Source: UBA1672 sp964352375
GTDB lineage: Bacteria > Pseudomonadota > Alphaproteobacteria > Micavibrionales > Micavibrionaceae
DNA: 7,320 nucleotides
NCBI GenBank assembly: GCA_964352375.1
Contig: CAYGSA010000085.1
Span: 1-7,320, forward strand
Direction of reading: 5' to 3'
Made by a program: the position numbers and the translations under genes. This document shows, one piece after another, positions 1 through 6,580 of this stretch; position 1 is the stretch's first letter, and every line of letters begins with the position of its first letter. The notes beneath the pieces are model-generated. The model did not search any database. It had not been told where the DNA came from and saw only the letters and a program-made list of their open reading frames with translations.

Positions 1-548
1 TGGCGCTGGATGCAAAGATGAGTTTTGACGGGAATGCGCTTTATCGCCACCCTGAGATTGCGGCGCTTCGTGATGAAACAGAAGAAGACGAGAATGAAAA
101 GATTGCTGCGGATAATGAGCTTTCTTATGTTCGTTTGGATGGTAACATTGGCTGTATGGTTAATGGTGCGGGTCTTGCGATGTCTACGATGGACATTATC
201 AAGCTTAAGGGCGGTGAGCCTGCGAACTTTTTGGATGTCGGGGGCGGTGCGACAGCAGAGCGCGTTACTACAGCGTTTAAAATTATTCTTTCTGATCCGA
301 ATGTAAAAGGCATTCTTGTGAATATTTTTGGCGGTATCATGAAGTGTGATGTGATCGCCGAAGGCGTGATTGCCGCAGCGAAAGAGGTTAATTTGTCTGT
401 GCCGCTGGTTGTGCGCCTTGAGGGGACGAATGTTCAAAAGGGTAAGGAGTTGATGGCGGCTTCCGGCTTGCCGATTATTTCTGCGGATGATTTGGAAGAT
501 GCGGCAGTAAAAGTTGTTGCAGCGACGAAACAGGCTATGGCGGCCTAG
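1..548 (+). CDS. sucC: Succinyl-CoA synthetase (ADP-forming) beta subunit, C-terminal part (5' end outside window)
   Basis: This is the 3' part of the gene; the first complete codon in frame is at position 3 and about 181 residues are present, against about 390 for the full protein. SucC with SucD interconverts succinyl-CoA and succinate in the TCA cycle with NDP/NTP exchange; the protein is cytoplasmic. The visible part begins in the ALDAKMSFD segment that closes the ATP-grasp domain and runs through the whole CoA-ligase domain. The conserved GNIGCMVNGAGLAM block lies at about 138-182; its Asn (codon near 162) corresponds to the substrate-binding Asn264 of E. coli SucC. A GGEPANFLDVGGGA block follows at about 210-254, and the FGGIM loop (about 327-341) matches the E. 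coli FGGIV loop shared with the alpha subunit. The frame ends normally at TAG. The missing half lies left of the window; nothing suggests a broken gene. Confidence 0.97.
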   Translation, partial: ALDAKMSFDGNALYRHPEIAALRDETEEDENEKIAADNELSYVRLDGNIGCMVNGAGLAMSTMDIIKLKGGEPANFLDVGGGATAERVTTAFKIILSDPNVKGILVNIFGGIMKCDVIAEGVIAAAKEVNLSVPLVVRLEGTNVQKGKELMAASGLPIISADDLEDAAVKVVAATKQAMAA

Positions 549-571
549 AACGGTTTTATAAAAAAGGAAAT

Positions 572-886
572 ATGATGAAAAATTTATTTTTAATGGCTTT
601 TGCTTTGACTTTAGTTTCTGCTTGCACGCACCAAAAAGTAAGTGTGCAAGAATTTGATGATAAAGATAAAACCTGTGCACAGCTTGAGCGTGACATCAAG
701 GAGATGGAAAATCTCGAGCAAGAAATTGAAGAAAAAACTGGTATGTCAGGTCGTAATGTTGGTATGGCAATTGTATTTTGGCCCGGGATTCTTGTGAATG
801 AGATGAACGCAGACGATGCGCGTGACCGCGCGGCGGATCGTAAAAAGCATCTGTTTGATTTGTATGATGAAAAGAAATGTTCTTAA
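572..886 (+). CDS. Small lipoprotein of unknown function between sucC and sucD
   Basis: The product has 104 residues. A short signal peptide (residues 1-17; basic residue at K3, hydrophobic 5-15) ends in the lipobox V-S-A-C with Cys18 as the predicted lipidated residue, so the mature protein should be anchored in a membrane facing the periplasm. Next comes an acidic, probably coiled-coil helix (about 34-56), a short hydrophobic stretch containing FWPG (about 63-75), and a charged helix ending in K-K-C-S. Cys35 and Cys103 could form a disulphide. The overall plan (lipobox, FWP-type hydrophobic patch, C-terminal K-C) resembles small uncharacterised proteobacterial lipoproteins as I remember them, but I cannot name a family. 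An AAAAAGGAAA ribosome-binding site (561-570) sits just before tandem ATGs at 572 and 575; either could be used. It starts 23 bases after sucC and ends 15 before sucD, so co-transcription with both is likely. No role in SucCD activity is implied. Confidence 0.85.
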   Translation: MMKNLFLMAFALTLVSACTHQKVSVQEFDDKDKTCAQLERDIKEMENLEQEIEEKTGMSGRNVGMAIVFWPGILVNEMNADDARDRAADRKKHLFDLYDEKKCS

Positions 887-901
887 AGGGAAATTAAAAT
901 T

Positions 902-1777
902 ATGTCAGTATTAGTTGGAAAAGATACCAAGGTTATTTGTCAGGGTTTTACCGGTGCGCAAGGCACGTTCCACAGCGAGCAAGCCATTGCGTATGGTACA
1001 AATATGGTTGGTGGTGTGACCCCGAAAAAGGGTGGTCAGGAGCATTTAGGTCTTCCTGTTTTTAACACAGTCAAAGAAGCAAAAGATGCGGTTGGTGTTG
1101 ATGCTTCTGTGATTTATGTTCCTCCGCCTTATGCAGCGGCGGCGATTATTGAGGCGATTGAGGCAGAGGTGCCTTTGGCAATTTGTATCACTGAAGGTAT
1201 ACCTGTTTTGGATATGGTTCGTGTGAAAGCCGCTTTGGCTGGTTCTAAAACACGCCTTATTGGCCCTAACTGTCCCGGTATTATTACGCCGGATGAGTGT
1301 AAGATTGGTATTATGCCGGGCCATATTCATAAGCGTGGGTCTGTTGGTATTGTTTCACGTTCCGGAACGCTTACATATGAAGCTGTGGCACAGACATGTG
1401 CGGTTGGTCTGGGTCAATCGACGTGTATCGGTATTGGTGGTGACCCTGTGAACGGTACGAACTTTATTGATTGTATTGATCTGTTTATGAATGATCCTGA
1501 AACTGAGAGTATTCTTATGATCGGTGAGATTGGTGGAACTGCAGAGATCGAAGCGGCAGAATATTACAAGAGCTTGCCAAATAAAAAACCAATTGCCGGT
1601 TTTATTGCGGGTGCAACTGCGCCTCCGGGTAAGCGCATGGGGCATGCTGGTGCATTGATCTCTGGTAGCGATGATACAGCGCCAGCCAAGATGAAGGCAA
1701 TGCGCGCGGCTGGATTTGCAGTGTCAGAATCGCCGGCTGGTCTTGGGCAGGCTGTTGTTGAAGCGATGGCAGCTTAA
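902..1777 (+). CDS. sucD: Succinyl-CoA synthetase (ADP-forming) alpha subunit
   Basis: The product has 291 residues, the usual family length. It carries the catalytic histidine and the CoA site of succinyl-CoA synthetase and pairs with SucC in the cytoplasm. The N-terminal CoA-binding Rossmann domain shows CQGFTGAQGTFH (residues 13-24) and the GGVTPKKGG loop (37-45). The ligase domain shows GPNCPGI (121-127), SRSGTLTYE (152-160) and GIGGDPVNGTNFID (177-190). The phospho-histidine loop is RMGHAGALISG, with His248 corresponding to E. coli His246. An AAAGGGAAA ribosome-binding site (885-893) supports the ATG at 902; it overlaps the stop codon of the lipoprotein gene, so translation may be linked. 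sucC and sucD are normally directly adjacent; here the lipoprotein gene lies between them. A hairpin terminator follows at 1804-1860. Confidence 0.98.
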   Translation: MSVLVGKDTKVICQGFTGAQGTFHSEQAIAYGTNMVGGVTPKKGGQEHLGLPVFNTVKEAKDAVGVDASVIYVPPPYAAAAIIEAIEAEVPLAICITEGIPVLDMVRVKAALAGSKTRLIGPNCPGIITPDECKIGIMPGHIHKRGSVGIVSRSGTLTYEAVAQTCAVGLGQSTCIGIGGDPVNGTNFIDCIDLFMNDPETESILMIGEIGGTAEIEAAEYYKSLPNKKPIAGFIAGATAPPGKRMGHAGALISGSDDTAPAKMKAMRAAGFAVSESPAGLGQAVVEAMAA

Positions 1778-1803
1778 GAGCTTTGATTCTTTCTCTGTAA
1801 ACA

Positions 1804-1860
1804 TCGTGAAATCTATTAAAAAAGCGCACTTGATTTGGTGCGTTTTTTTTTATTTCACGA
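1804..1860. terminator. Nested-stem rho-independent terminator, probably bidirectional, between convergent genes
   Basis: The inner stem pairs AAAAAAGCGCAC (1818-1829) with GTGCGTTTTTTT (1838-1849) around the loop TTGATTTG; one pair is G-U. The T run 1843-1850 gives the plus-strand tail, and the A run 1818-1823 gives a T tail on the minus strand. An outer perfect 9-base stem, TCGTGAAAT (1804-1812) with ATTTCACGA (1852-1860), encloses it. It lies just after sucD, and the stop codon of the minus-strand gene (1850-1852) falls inside it, so it can end transcription from both sides. Confidence 0.88.
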
Positions 1861-2365
1861 AGGAGAGCGGTCTTGGCTCTGGTCTTCTTGTCGGTGGCAG
1901 GTTGAGCGCCGCATAAAAAGGTTCGGTGTTATTTTGATTGAATGCGGAGGGGAGGGCGCTTACAAAATCTCGATGATTTGGGCCGCTATAGTGGTTGTAT
2001 AGCCTCTGAGGTTTTGAGATTTTCGCTTTTCCTGCGGCTGGTTCTATTGATGATACGCCATCGTAAAGGTCAATAAATGGCCATTTATGGTGTTGACCTT
2101 CTTCTGTTGTGAACCAGATTTTTGTATTGCGGTCCGTTGCTTCAGCGTATTTGGGGTCTTTAATGCGTGCGCCATTTATTATTATTGGTTTGGTGGTTTT
2201 TTCGTCTGTCAGATGGCCCAGGATGTTTAGCTTTGCCGTGTTGATTTGTGTCATGATGACTGCGGCGGGGGGAGCGATTCTTTCTGCTGCGATAGCTTCT
2301 GTGTTGAGTGCTGTTGTGCATAAAATTGCGCTCAATAGTGTGGTTTTGAGCTGTGTGTGTCTAAT
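1850..2365 (-). CDS. Probable exported protein of unknown function; start uncertain, possibly ATT
   Basis: The open frame on the minus strand runs from 2524 to the stop at 1850-1852. The only canonical start before the signal-like segment is TTG at 2524; this would put some 53 charged residues ahead of it and overlap the divergent gene at 2500. I place the start at ATT 2365-2363, with AAGAGAG (2380-2374) 8 bases upstream, giving about 171 residues. That start gives a textbook signal peptide: MRHTQLK, then hydrophobic TTLLSAILCTTALN, then a cleavage region near TEAIAA. The mature part contains a segment with KIWFTTEEG, HHKWPFIDLYDG and YNHYSGPNHRDF, and a proline/arginine-rich C-terminus. I recognise no domain. 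The next in-frame ATG (2254) would lose the signal peptide. Convergent with sucD and divergent from the paralog pair, it looks like a separate one-gene unit. The gene is likely; its start is not. Confidence 0.6.
   Translation of the reverse strand: MRHTQLKTTLLSAILCTTALNTEAIAAERIAPPAAVIMTQINTAKLNILGHLTDEKTTKPIIINGARIKDPKYAEATDRNTKIWFTTEEGQHHKWPFIDLYDGVSSIEPAAGKAKISKPQRLYNHYSGPNHRDFVSALPSAFNQNNTEPFYAALNLPPTRRPEPRPLSFVK
2066..2100. repeat. Intragenic inverted repeat, hairpin-capable
   Basis: AAGGTCAA (2066-2073) pairs perfectly with TTGACCTT (2093-2100). Between them is a second palindrome, ATAAATGGCCATTTAT (2073-2088), a perfect 16-base self-complement sharing its first base with the outer arm. 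The structure lies inside the minus-strand exported-protein gene, in the codons for about Gly143 to Leu153 of the longest frame. It may be a coding coincidence. Confidence 0.55.
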
Positions 2366-2408
2366 TGGCTTTACTCTCTTATTTTGTGTAAAATTGAGCT
2401 TAATTCGT

Positions 2409-2424
2409 TTGCAAAGTTTTGCAA
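2409..2424. promoter_or_regulatory. 16-base palindrome in the divergent control region, operator-like
   Basis: TTGCAAA-GT-TTTGCAA is a perfect 7+7 inverted repeat with a 2-base centre. It lies in the region (2366-2499) between the minus-strand exported-protein gene, if that starts at 2365, and the plus-strand gene at 2500. It is just upstream of a promoter-like sequence for the plus strand, where a regulator could act. A second, overlapping inverted repeat, AGTTTT (2415-2420) with AAAACT (2428-2433), is also present. The operator role is inference. Confidence 0.35.
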
Positions 2425-2436
2425 TTAAAAACTCAT

Positions 2437-2465
2437 TTGTCGTGGGCTGTGTTTCGGTGTATGGT
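2437..2465 (+). promoter_or_regulatory. Candidate sigma-70-type promoter for the paralog pair
   Basis: TTGTCG (2437-2442) and TATGGT (2460-2465) are separated by 17 bases and match the -35 and -10 consensus at 4 of 6 positions each. Transcription would begin near 2472, giving a leader of about 28 bases before the ATG at 2500. The match is by eye and is weak on its own, but the location is right. Confidence 0.35.
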
Positions 2466-2499
2466 GTTTTTACAAATAAAAAGAGCTCTGAAAATAAAT

Positions 2500-3060
2500 A
2501 TGAATTTTCTTGATCAACTTTCAAAAGACCATAGAGATATTATTGTCAGTCTACCCTATCGGGTTGGGCTTTATGTGTCTCAAAGCGATGCCTCTGGAGG
2601 AGATAGTTCTGATGAAGCCGAAAAGCAGGCTTTGGAGGCAATTATTACCGGATATTCTCAGGAGGTTTTTGGCGCAGAAACAGTGCAATATGTTGTTGGA
2701 GAAACTGTGCAACGCAAGTCAGAGTGGAGTTCTTGGAGCCAAGGCATTGAAGGCATAGAACATGATTGCTATAAAGCGGTAGATATATTGGCCAATATTG
2801 TTGAGGATAAAGAGTTAAGTGCGTTTAAAAGTTTTTTGCTTGAAATTGGTGAAAATGTTGCGCTGGCGTTTAGAGAGTATGGTTCGTCTACTTCTCTTCT
2901 AGAGAAAATTCGTATGCGATTGGATTTTGTAAAGAGCCGTAAGGCGGCGCTTCGTGCGGGTGTTTCCCCGAAAGACTGGGAACAGTTTATCAATATCTCT
3001 CTTGATGAGCGCAAAGCTTTGCGCCATGTTGCGAAATCTCTTGGTACTACATATGTTTAA
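2500..3060 (+). CDS. Uncharacterised protein, first of two tandem paralogs
   Basis: The product has 186 residues from the ATG at 2500. An earlier in-frame start at 2419 would add 27 residues unlike the paralog and overlap the control region, so I prefer 2500; conserved motifs then fall at the same residue numbers as in the next gene. No signal peptide or membrane segment is visible, so it is probably cytoplasmic. The pair shares LPYR-x-GL-x-VS (18-27), an acidic Ser/Gly-rich stretch followed by a helix with ALEAII (44-49), RK-x-x-W-x-x-W-S-x-G (72-82, Trp76 and Trp79), a Cys at 90, and EYG (126-128). The protein looks largely helical. The DEAE-x-x-ALE helix after an acidic loop and the late LDERKALRHVAKSLG segment (168-182) faintly recall TerB-like helical domains; this is a suggestion only. 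The ribosome-binding site is weak (AGAG at 2482-2485). It lies 11 bases before its paralog, clearly one operon. Confidence 0.85.
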   Translation: MNFLDQLSKDHRDIIVSLPYRVGLYVSQSDASGGDSSDEAEKQALEAIITGYSQEVFGAETVQYVVGETVQRKSEWSSWSQGIEGIEHDCYKAVDILANIVEDKELSAFKSFLLEIGENVALAFREYGSSTSLLEKIRMRLDFVKSRKAALRAGVSPKDWEQFINISLDERKALRHVAKSLGTTYV

Positions 3061-3071
3061 AAGGATATCTT

Positions 3072-3602
3072 ATGACACAGCTTTCGGATTTTTTGCCTGA
3101 AGAAATTGGTTCTATTGTGGCTCTGCCGTATCGTATTGGTTTGCATGTTAGTTATGCGGAAGATGAGGATGGGGAGAAGGATGATGCGCTTGAAATGCGT
3201 TCGTTAGAAGCTTGTATTCGAGAGATTTCCAAGAATAAACAAGGCTTGGTTGCGGAGATTGCGGCGGAAGTTCTGAAGCGTAAGGGTGACTGGGAACGAT
3301 GGTCTGAGGGGGTGTTTAATATCGAGCCAATGTGTAAGCAGGCGCTTTTGACTCTTGAGCGTAAAGTGAGCAAAGACGAGGCTAAGGCTTATGTTCGCAT
3401 GAATATAGAAGTCGCGCATTCTGTTGCGCAGGCTTATGGTGAATTTGGTGAGGACGCCCCCGAGCCAGGCTTTTTTGGGAAGCTTATGGGCACGATTGTT
3501 GAGCGTATGAATTCAAATGAATTATCTCATCCTATGAATGTCAGTGCGGCGGAAGAAAGTGCAATTGAGCGGATTAAAGCGGCGCTGGCGCTTAGTGAAT
3601 AA
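3072..3602 (+). CDS. Uncharacterised protein, second of two tandem paralogs
   Basis: The product has 176 residues. A good AAAAGGA ribosome-binding site (3059-3065), overlapping the previous stop codon, supports the ATG at 3072. It is related to the preceding protein: LPYRIGLHVS occupies residues 18-27 in both, and in an ungapped hand alignment of its residues 59-126 with 61-128 of the first I count 22 identities in 68. Shared residues include Trp74, Trp77, Cys88 and the E-(Y/F)-G at 124-126. The loop after the first motif is more acidic here (residues 30-38, mostly Asp/Glu), and the region after 126 differs: proline/glycine-rich with GFFGKL (133-138), then a short C-terminal helix. It has no signal peptide or membrane segment. 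The divergence argues for an old duplication rather than a recent copy. sucA starts 74 bases downstream, so read-through into sucA is possible. Function unknown. Confidence 0.87.
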   Translation: MTQLSDFLPEEIGSIVALPYRIGLHVSYAEDEDGEKDDALEMRSLEACIREISKNKQGLVAEIAAEVLKRKGDWERWSEGVFNIEPMCKQALLTLERKVSKDEAKAYVRMNIEVAHSVAQAYGEFGEDAPEPGFFGKLMGTIVERMNSNELSHPMNVSAAEESAIERIKAALALSE

Positions 3603-3617
3603 AATCACTGTTTACCC

Positions 3618-3646
3618 TTGTGAATCTTGAAAAACCAGAGCATATT
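3618..3646 (+). promoter_or_regulatory. Weak candidate promoter upstream of sucA
   Basis: TTGTGA (3618-3623) and CATATT (3641-3646) are 17 bases apart, each matching 4 of 6 consensus positions. They lie in the 74-base gap before sucA, which has no visible terminator. sucA may have its own promoter, be read from the upstream genes, or both. Confidence 0.25.
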
Positions 3647-3676
3647 TGTACTTGTAATTAACAAGGATTTACTCTC

Positions 3677-6580
3677 ATGACACAAGCCCAACTTGACGAA
3701 ACATTTCTGAGTGGTGTGAACGCCGAATATATTGCGCATCTTTATGCACAGTATCTTAATAACCCTGCAAATGTTGATGAGAGCTGGAAGGTTTTCTTTG
3801 ATAGTCTGGATGATGTTGAAGCGGTCTTTTTGGCTGAGCTTGCCGGGGCGAGTTGGACACCGGATGAGAACATTAAGGGCAAACGCGCTTTTGGCAGTGC
3901 TGCGGTTGCGCCAACTGATGGGATATTGGTTGAGAATGTGGCGAATGATGTGCGTTCGAAAAAAGGGGACGGAAATTCTGCTGATGTACGGCAGGCGGCG
4001 CTTGATTCAATTCGCGCCCTGATGCTTATTCGATCTTATCGTTTTCGTGGGCATTTTCTGGCGAATCTTGATCCGTTGGGTATGAAGGCGATTAGCGAGC
4101 ATCCAGAGCTTGCGCCCGAGTATTACGGATTTACATCATCTGATTATGATCATCCGATTTTTATCAATGGTATGCTTGGCATGGAAACGGCAACGCTCCG
4201 CGAAATTCTGGCGGCACTTCGTGAAATTTATGCGGGCACGATCGGTGTGGAATATATGCATTTGAGTGATCCGGAAGAGCGGGGCTGGATTCAAGAGCGT
4301 ATTGAAAAGCCTCGTAATAAGACTGATTTTACACCTGAGGGGAAGCGTGCAATTCTTGAGAGATTGACGGCGGCTGAGGGGTTTGAGAATTATCTGAATA
4401 AAAAACATACCGGCACGAAGCGTTTTGGTATTGATGGCGGTGAGGCGCTTATTCCTGCGATTGAGCAGATTATCAAGCGCGGTAGTCAACTTGGTTTGCA
4501 AGAGATTGTGATCGGGATGGCGCATCGCGGGCGTTTGAATGTTCTTGCAAATGTTATGGGGAAGCCGTTTACGACTATGTTTGCCGAATTTCAGGGCAAA
4601 TCTTCTGCGCCAGACGATGTTCTTGGGTCTGGTGATGTTAAGTATCACCTTGGGACATCGAGTGATCGTGAGTTTGATGGTAAGAACGTTCATTTGTCGT
4701 TGACGGCTAATCCGTCGCATCTTGAGTTTGTTAATCCTGTTGTTGTCGGAAAAGTACGTGCTAAACAGATTCAGAAGTCTGATCATGAGGCAGATCAGGT
4801 TCTCCCGCTGTTGTTGCATGGTGATGCGGCGTTTGCAGGACAGGGAATTATTGCTGAGACGTTTATGATTTCTGAGCTTCCTGGGTATCGCGTTGGCGGC
4901 ACGTTCCATATCGTGATTAACAACCAAATTGGCTTTACGACAATGCCGCAATTTTCGCGCTCTGGGCCGTATTGTACGGATGTTGCGAAGATGCTGGATG
5001 CGCCGATTTTTCATGTGAATGGTGATGATCCAGAGGCGGTGGTACATGTAACGCGCATTGCGATGGAATTTCGTCATCAGTTTAAGAAAGATGTTGTTAT
5101 TGATATTTTTTGTTATCGTCGCTATGGGCATAATGAAGGTGATGAGCCAGCGTTTACACAGCCGTTGATGTACAAAAAAATTGCTACTCAAGAGACAACA
5201 CGCAGTATTTATGCGCGTCAATTGATTGCGGAAGGGACTTTGAGCGAGGCGGAGGCTCAGCAGATTGAAGATGATTTTACGGCGGAGCTGGACGTCGCTT
5301 TTGCTGCAGTCGAGAGCTATAAGCCCAATAGCGCGGATTTTCTTGCTGGTGCATGGTCAGATATGAAAGTTGCTTCTGGTGATGAGCGCAGAGGTGTGAC
5401 TTCGGTTCGTGACGGTGAATTGCGCCGTATTGGGAAGGTTTTGACCCATGTTCCTGAGGGCTTCAATATAAATAAGAAGCTTTTACGTGGCATTAAAGCC
5501 AAAGAGAAAATGCTTGAGACAGGTGAAGGTTATGATTGGGCGATGGGCGAGGCGCTTGCGTTCGGGACGTTGCTTGATGATGGTTTCGCGGTGCGCTTGT
5601 CTGGTCAAGATGTTGGGCGGGGGACGTTCTCGCACCGTCATGCGATTTGGCGTGATCAGGAAACGGAGGAGCGATATGTCTCTCTTCAGCATGTTAAAGA
5701 CGGCCAGCCTAAGTTTGAGGCACATGATAGTCCGTTGTCTGAGATGGCGGTGCTTGGGTTTGAATACGGGTATTCTTTGGCCGATCCGAAGACACTTACG
5801 ATTTGGGAGGCGCAATTTGGTGATTTTGCCAATGGGGCGCAGGTAATGATTGACCAGTTTATTTCATCGGGTGAGTCGAAGTGGCTAAGGATGTCCGGGC
5901 TTGTGTTGCTGTTACCGCATGGATATGAAGGGCAGGGGCCGGAGCATTCTTCCGCGCGTTTTGAACGATTCTTGCAGATGTCTGCGGATGATAACTGGCA
6001 GGTGTGTAACTGTACGACCCCTGCGAACTTTTTTCATGTTTTGCGCCGTCAGATGCTTCGTGATTTCCGTAAGCCTTTGGTTGTGATGACGCCGAAATCA
6101 TTGCTTCGTCATAAGTTGGCTGTATCGACTGCGGATATGTTTACGGGTGATAGCACGTTCCACCGTATTTTGTGGGACGATGACAAAGATGAGTTGGTTA
6201 AAGCCGATAAGGTCAAGCGCGTTGTTCTGTGCACGGGAAAGGTTTATTATGACCTTTTACAGGAGCGCCGTGACTGTGGGATTGATGATGTCACTTTGAT
6301 CCGTTTAGAGCAGATTTACCCGTTTCCGCACAAGGCTTTGGGGGATGAAGTTAAGAAGTTTAAGAATGCTGAAATTGTCTGGTGTCAGGAAGAGCCTGAA
6401 AATCAAGGTGCTTGGCATTTTGTGGATCGTAAGATTGAGGCGGCATTGGTTGATGTTAAGCATAAAAATGCGCGCCCGCGTTATATTGGCCGCGTGGCGA
6501 GTGCTTCTCCTGCGACGGGGTCCAATGCGAAGCACCATGCAGAGCAAGCGGCACTTGTTGATGAGGCGTTGAAAGTTTAA
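3677..6580 (+). CDS. sucA: 2-oxoglutarate dehydrogenase E1 component (thiamine diphosphate dependent)
   Basis: The product has 967 residues, close to the family norm (E. coli SucA is 933). E1 decarboxylates 2-oxoglutarate on thiamine diphosphate and passes the succinyl group to the lipoyl E2 (SucB); it is cytoplasmic. The N-terminal E2-binding helix is at about 8-45 (YIAHLYAQYLNNP), followed by a variable linker and RSYRFRGH (119-126). GMAHRGRLNVL (280-290) holds His283 and GDVKYHLG (319-326) holds His324, matching catalytic His260 and His298 of E. coli. The cofactor motif runs from GDAAFAGQG (382-390) to NNQIGFTT (415-422). The pyrimidine-binding domain includes RLSGQDVGRGTFSHRHA (640-656) and HGYEGQGPEHSSARFERF (748-765). 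The C-terminal domain shows LEQIYPFP (877-884) and CQEEPENQGAW (903-913). AAGGA (3663-3667) supports the ATG at 3677. The gene is intact. sucB, its usual downstream partner, is absent; a convergent gene overlaps the last 4 bases. Confidence 0.99.
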   Translation: MTQAQLDETFLSGVNAEYIAHLYAQYLNNPANVDESWKVFFDSLDDVEAVFLAELAGASWTPDENIKGKRAFGSAAVAPTDGILVENVANDVRSKKGDGNSADVRQAALDSIRALMLIRSYRFRGHFLANLDPLGMKAISEHPELAPEYYGFTSSDYDHPIFINGMLGMETATLREILAALREIYAGTIGVEYMHLSDPEERGWIQERIEKPRNKTDFTPEGKRAILERLTAAEGFENYLNKKHTGTKRFGIDGGEALIPAIEQIIKRGSQLGLQEIVIGMAHRGRLNVLANVMGKPFTTMFAEFQGKSSAPDDVLGSGDVKYHLGTSSDREFDGKNVHLSLTANPSHLEFVNPVVVGKVRAKQIQKSDHEADQVLPLLLHGDAAFAGQGIIAETFMISELPGYRVGGTFHIVINNQIGFTTMPQFSRSGPYCTDVAKMLDAPIFHVNGDDPEAVVHVTRIAMEFRHQFKKDVVIDIFCYRRYGHNEGDEPAFTQPLMYKKIATQETTRSIYARQLIAEGTLSEAEAQQIEDDFTAELDVAFAAVESYKPNSADFLAGAWSDMKVASGDERRGVTSVRDGELRRIGKVLTHVPEGFNINKKLLRGIKAKEKMLETGEGYDWAMGEALAFGTLLDDGFAVRLSGQDVGRGTFSHRHAIWRDQETEERYVSLQHVKDGQPKFEAHDSPLSEMAVLGFEYGYSLADPKTLTIWEAQFGDFANGAQVMIDQFISSGESKWLRMSGLVLLLPHGYEGQGPEHSSARFERFLQMSADDNWQVCNCTTPANFFHVLRRQMLRDFRKPLVVMTPKSLLRHKLAVSTADMFTGDSTFHRILWDDDKDELVKADKVKRVVLCTGKVYYDLLQERRDCGIDDVTLIRLEQIYPFPHKALGDEVKKFKNAEIVWCQEEPENQGAWHFVDRKIEAALVDVKHKNARPRYIGRVASASPATGSNAKHHAEQAALVDEALKV

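Noticed and set aside
2109..2513. A 134-residue plus-strand frame rich in hydrophobic residues
   Set aside because: It is mostly the antisense of the exported-protein gene. Its membrane-like look comes from reading the complement, and it lacks a good ribosome-binding site.
3150..3190. EF-hand-like acidic loop in the second paralog
   Set aside because: The acidic residues do not fit the spacing of a calcium-binding loop: the Gly and the final Glu are out of register.
4136..5221. A 361-residue minus-strand open frame within sucA
   Set aside because: It lies wholly antisense to a clearly conserved enzyme, and its composition (rich in Arg, Asn, Ile, Thr) is what the complement of T-ending codons gives. 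It has no recognisable domain.
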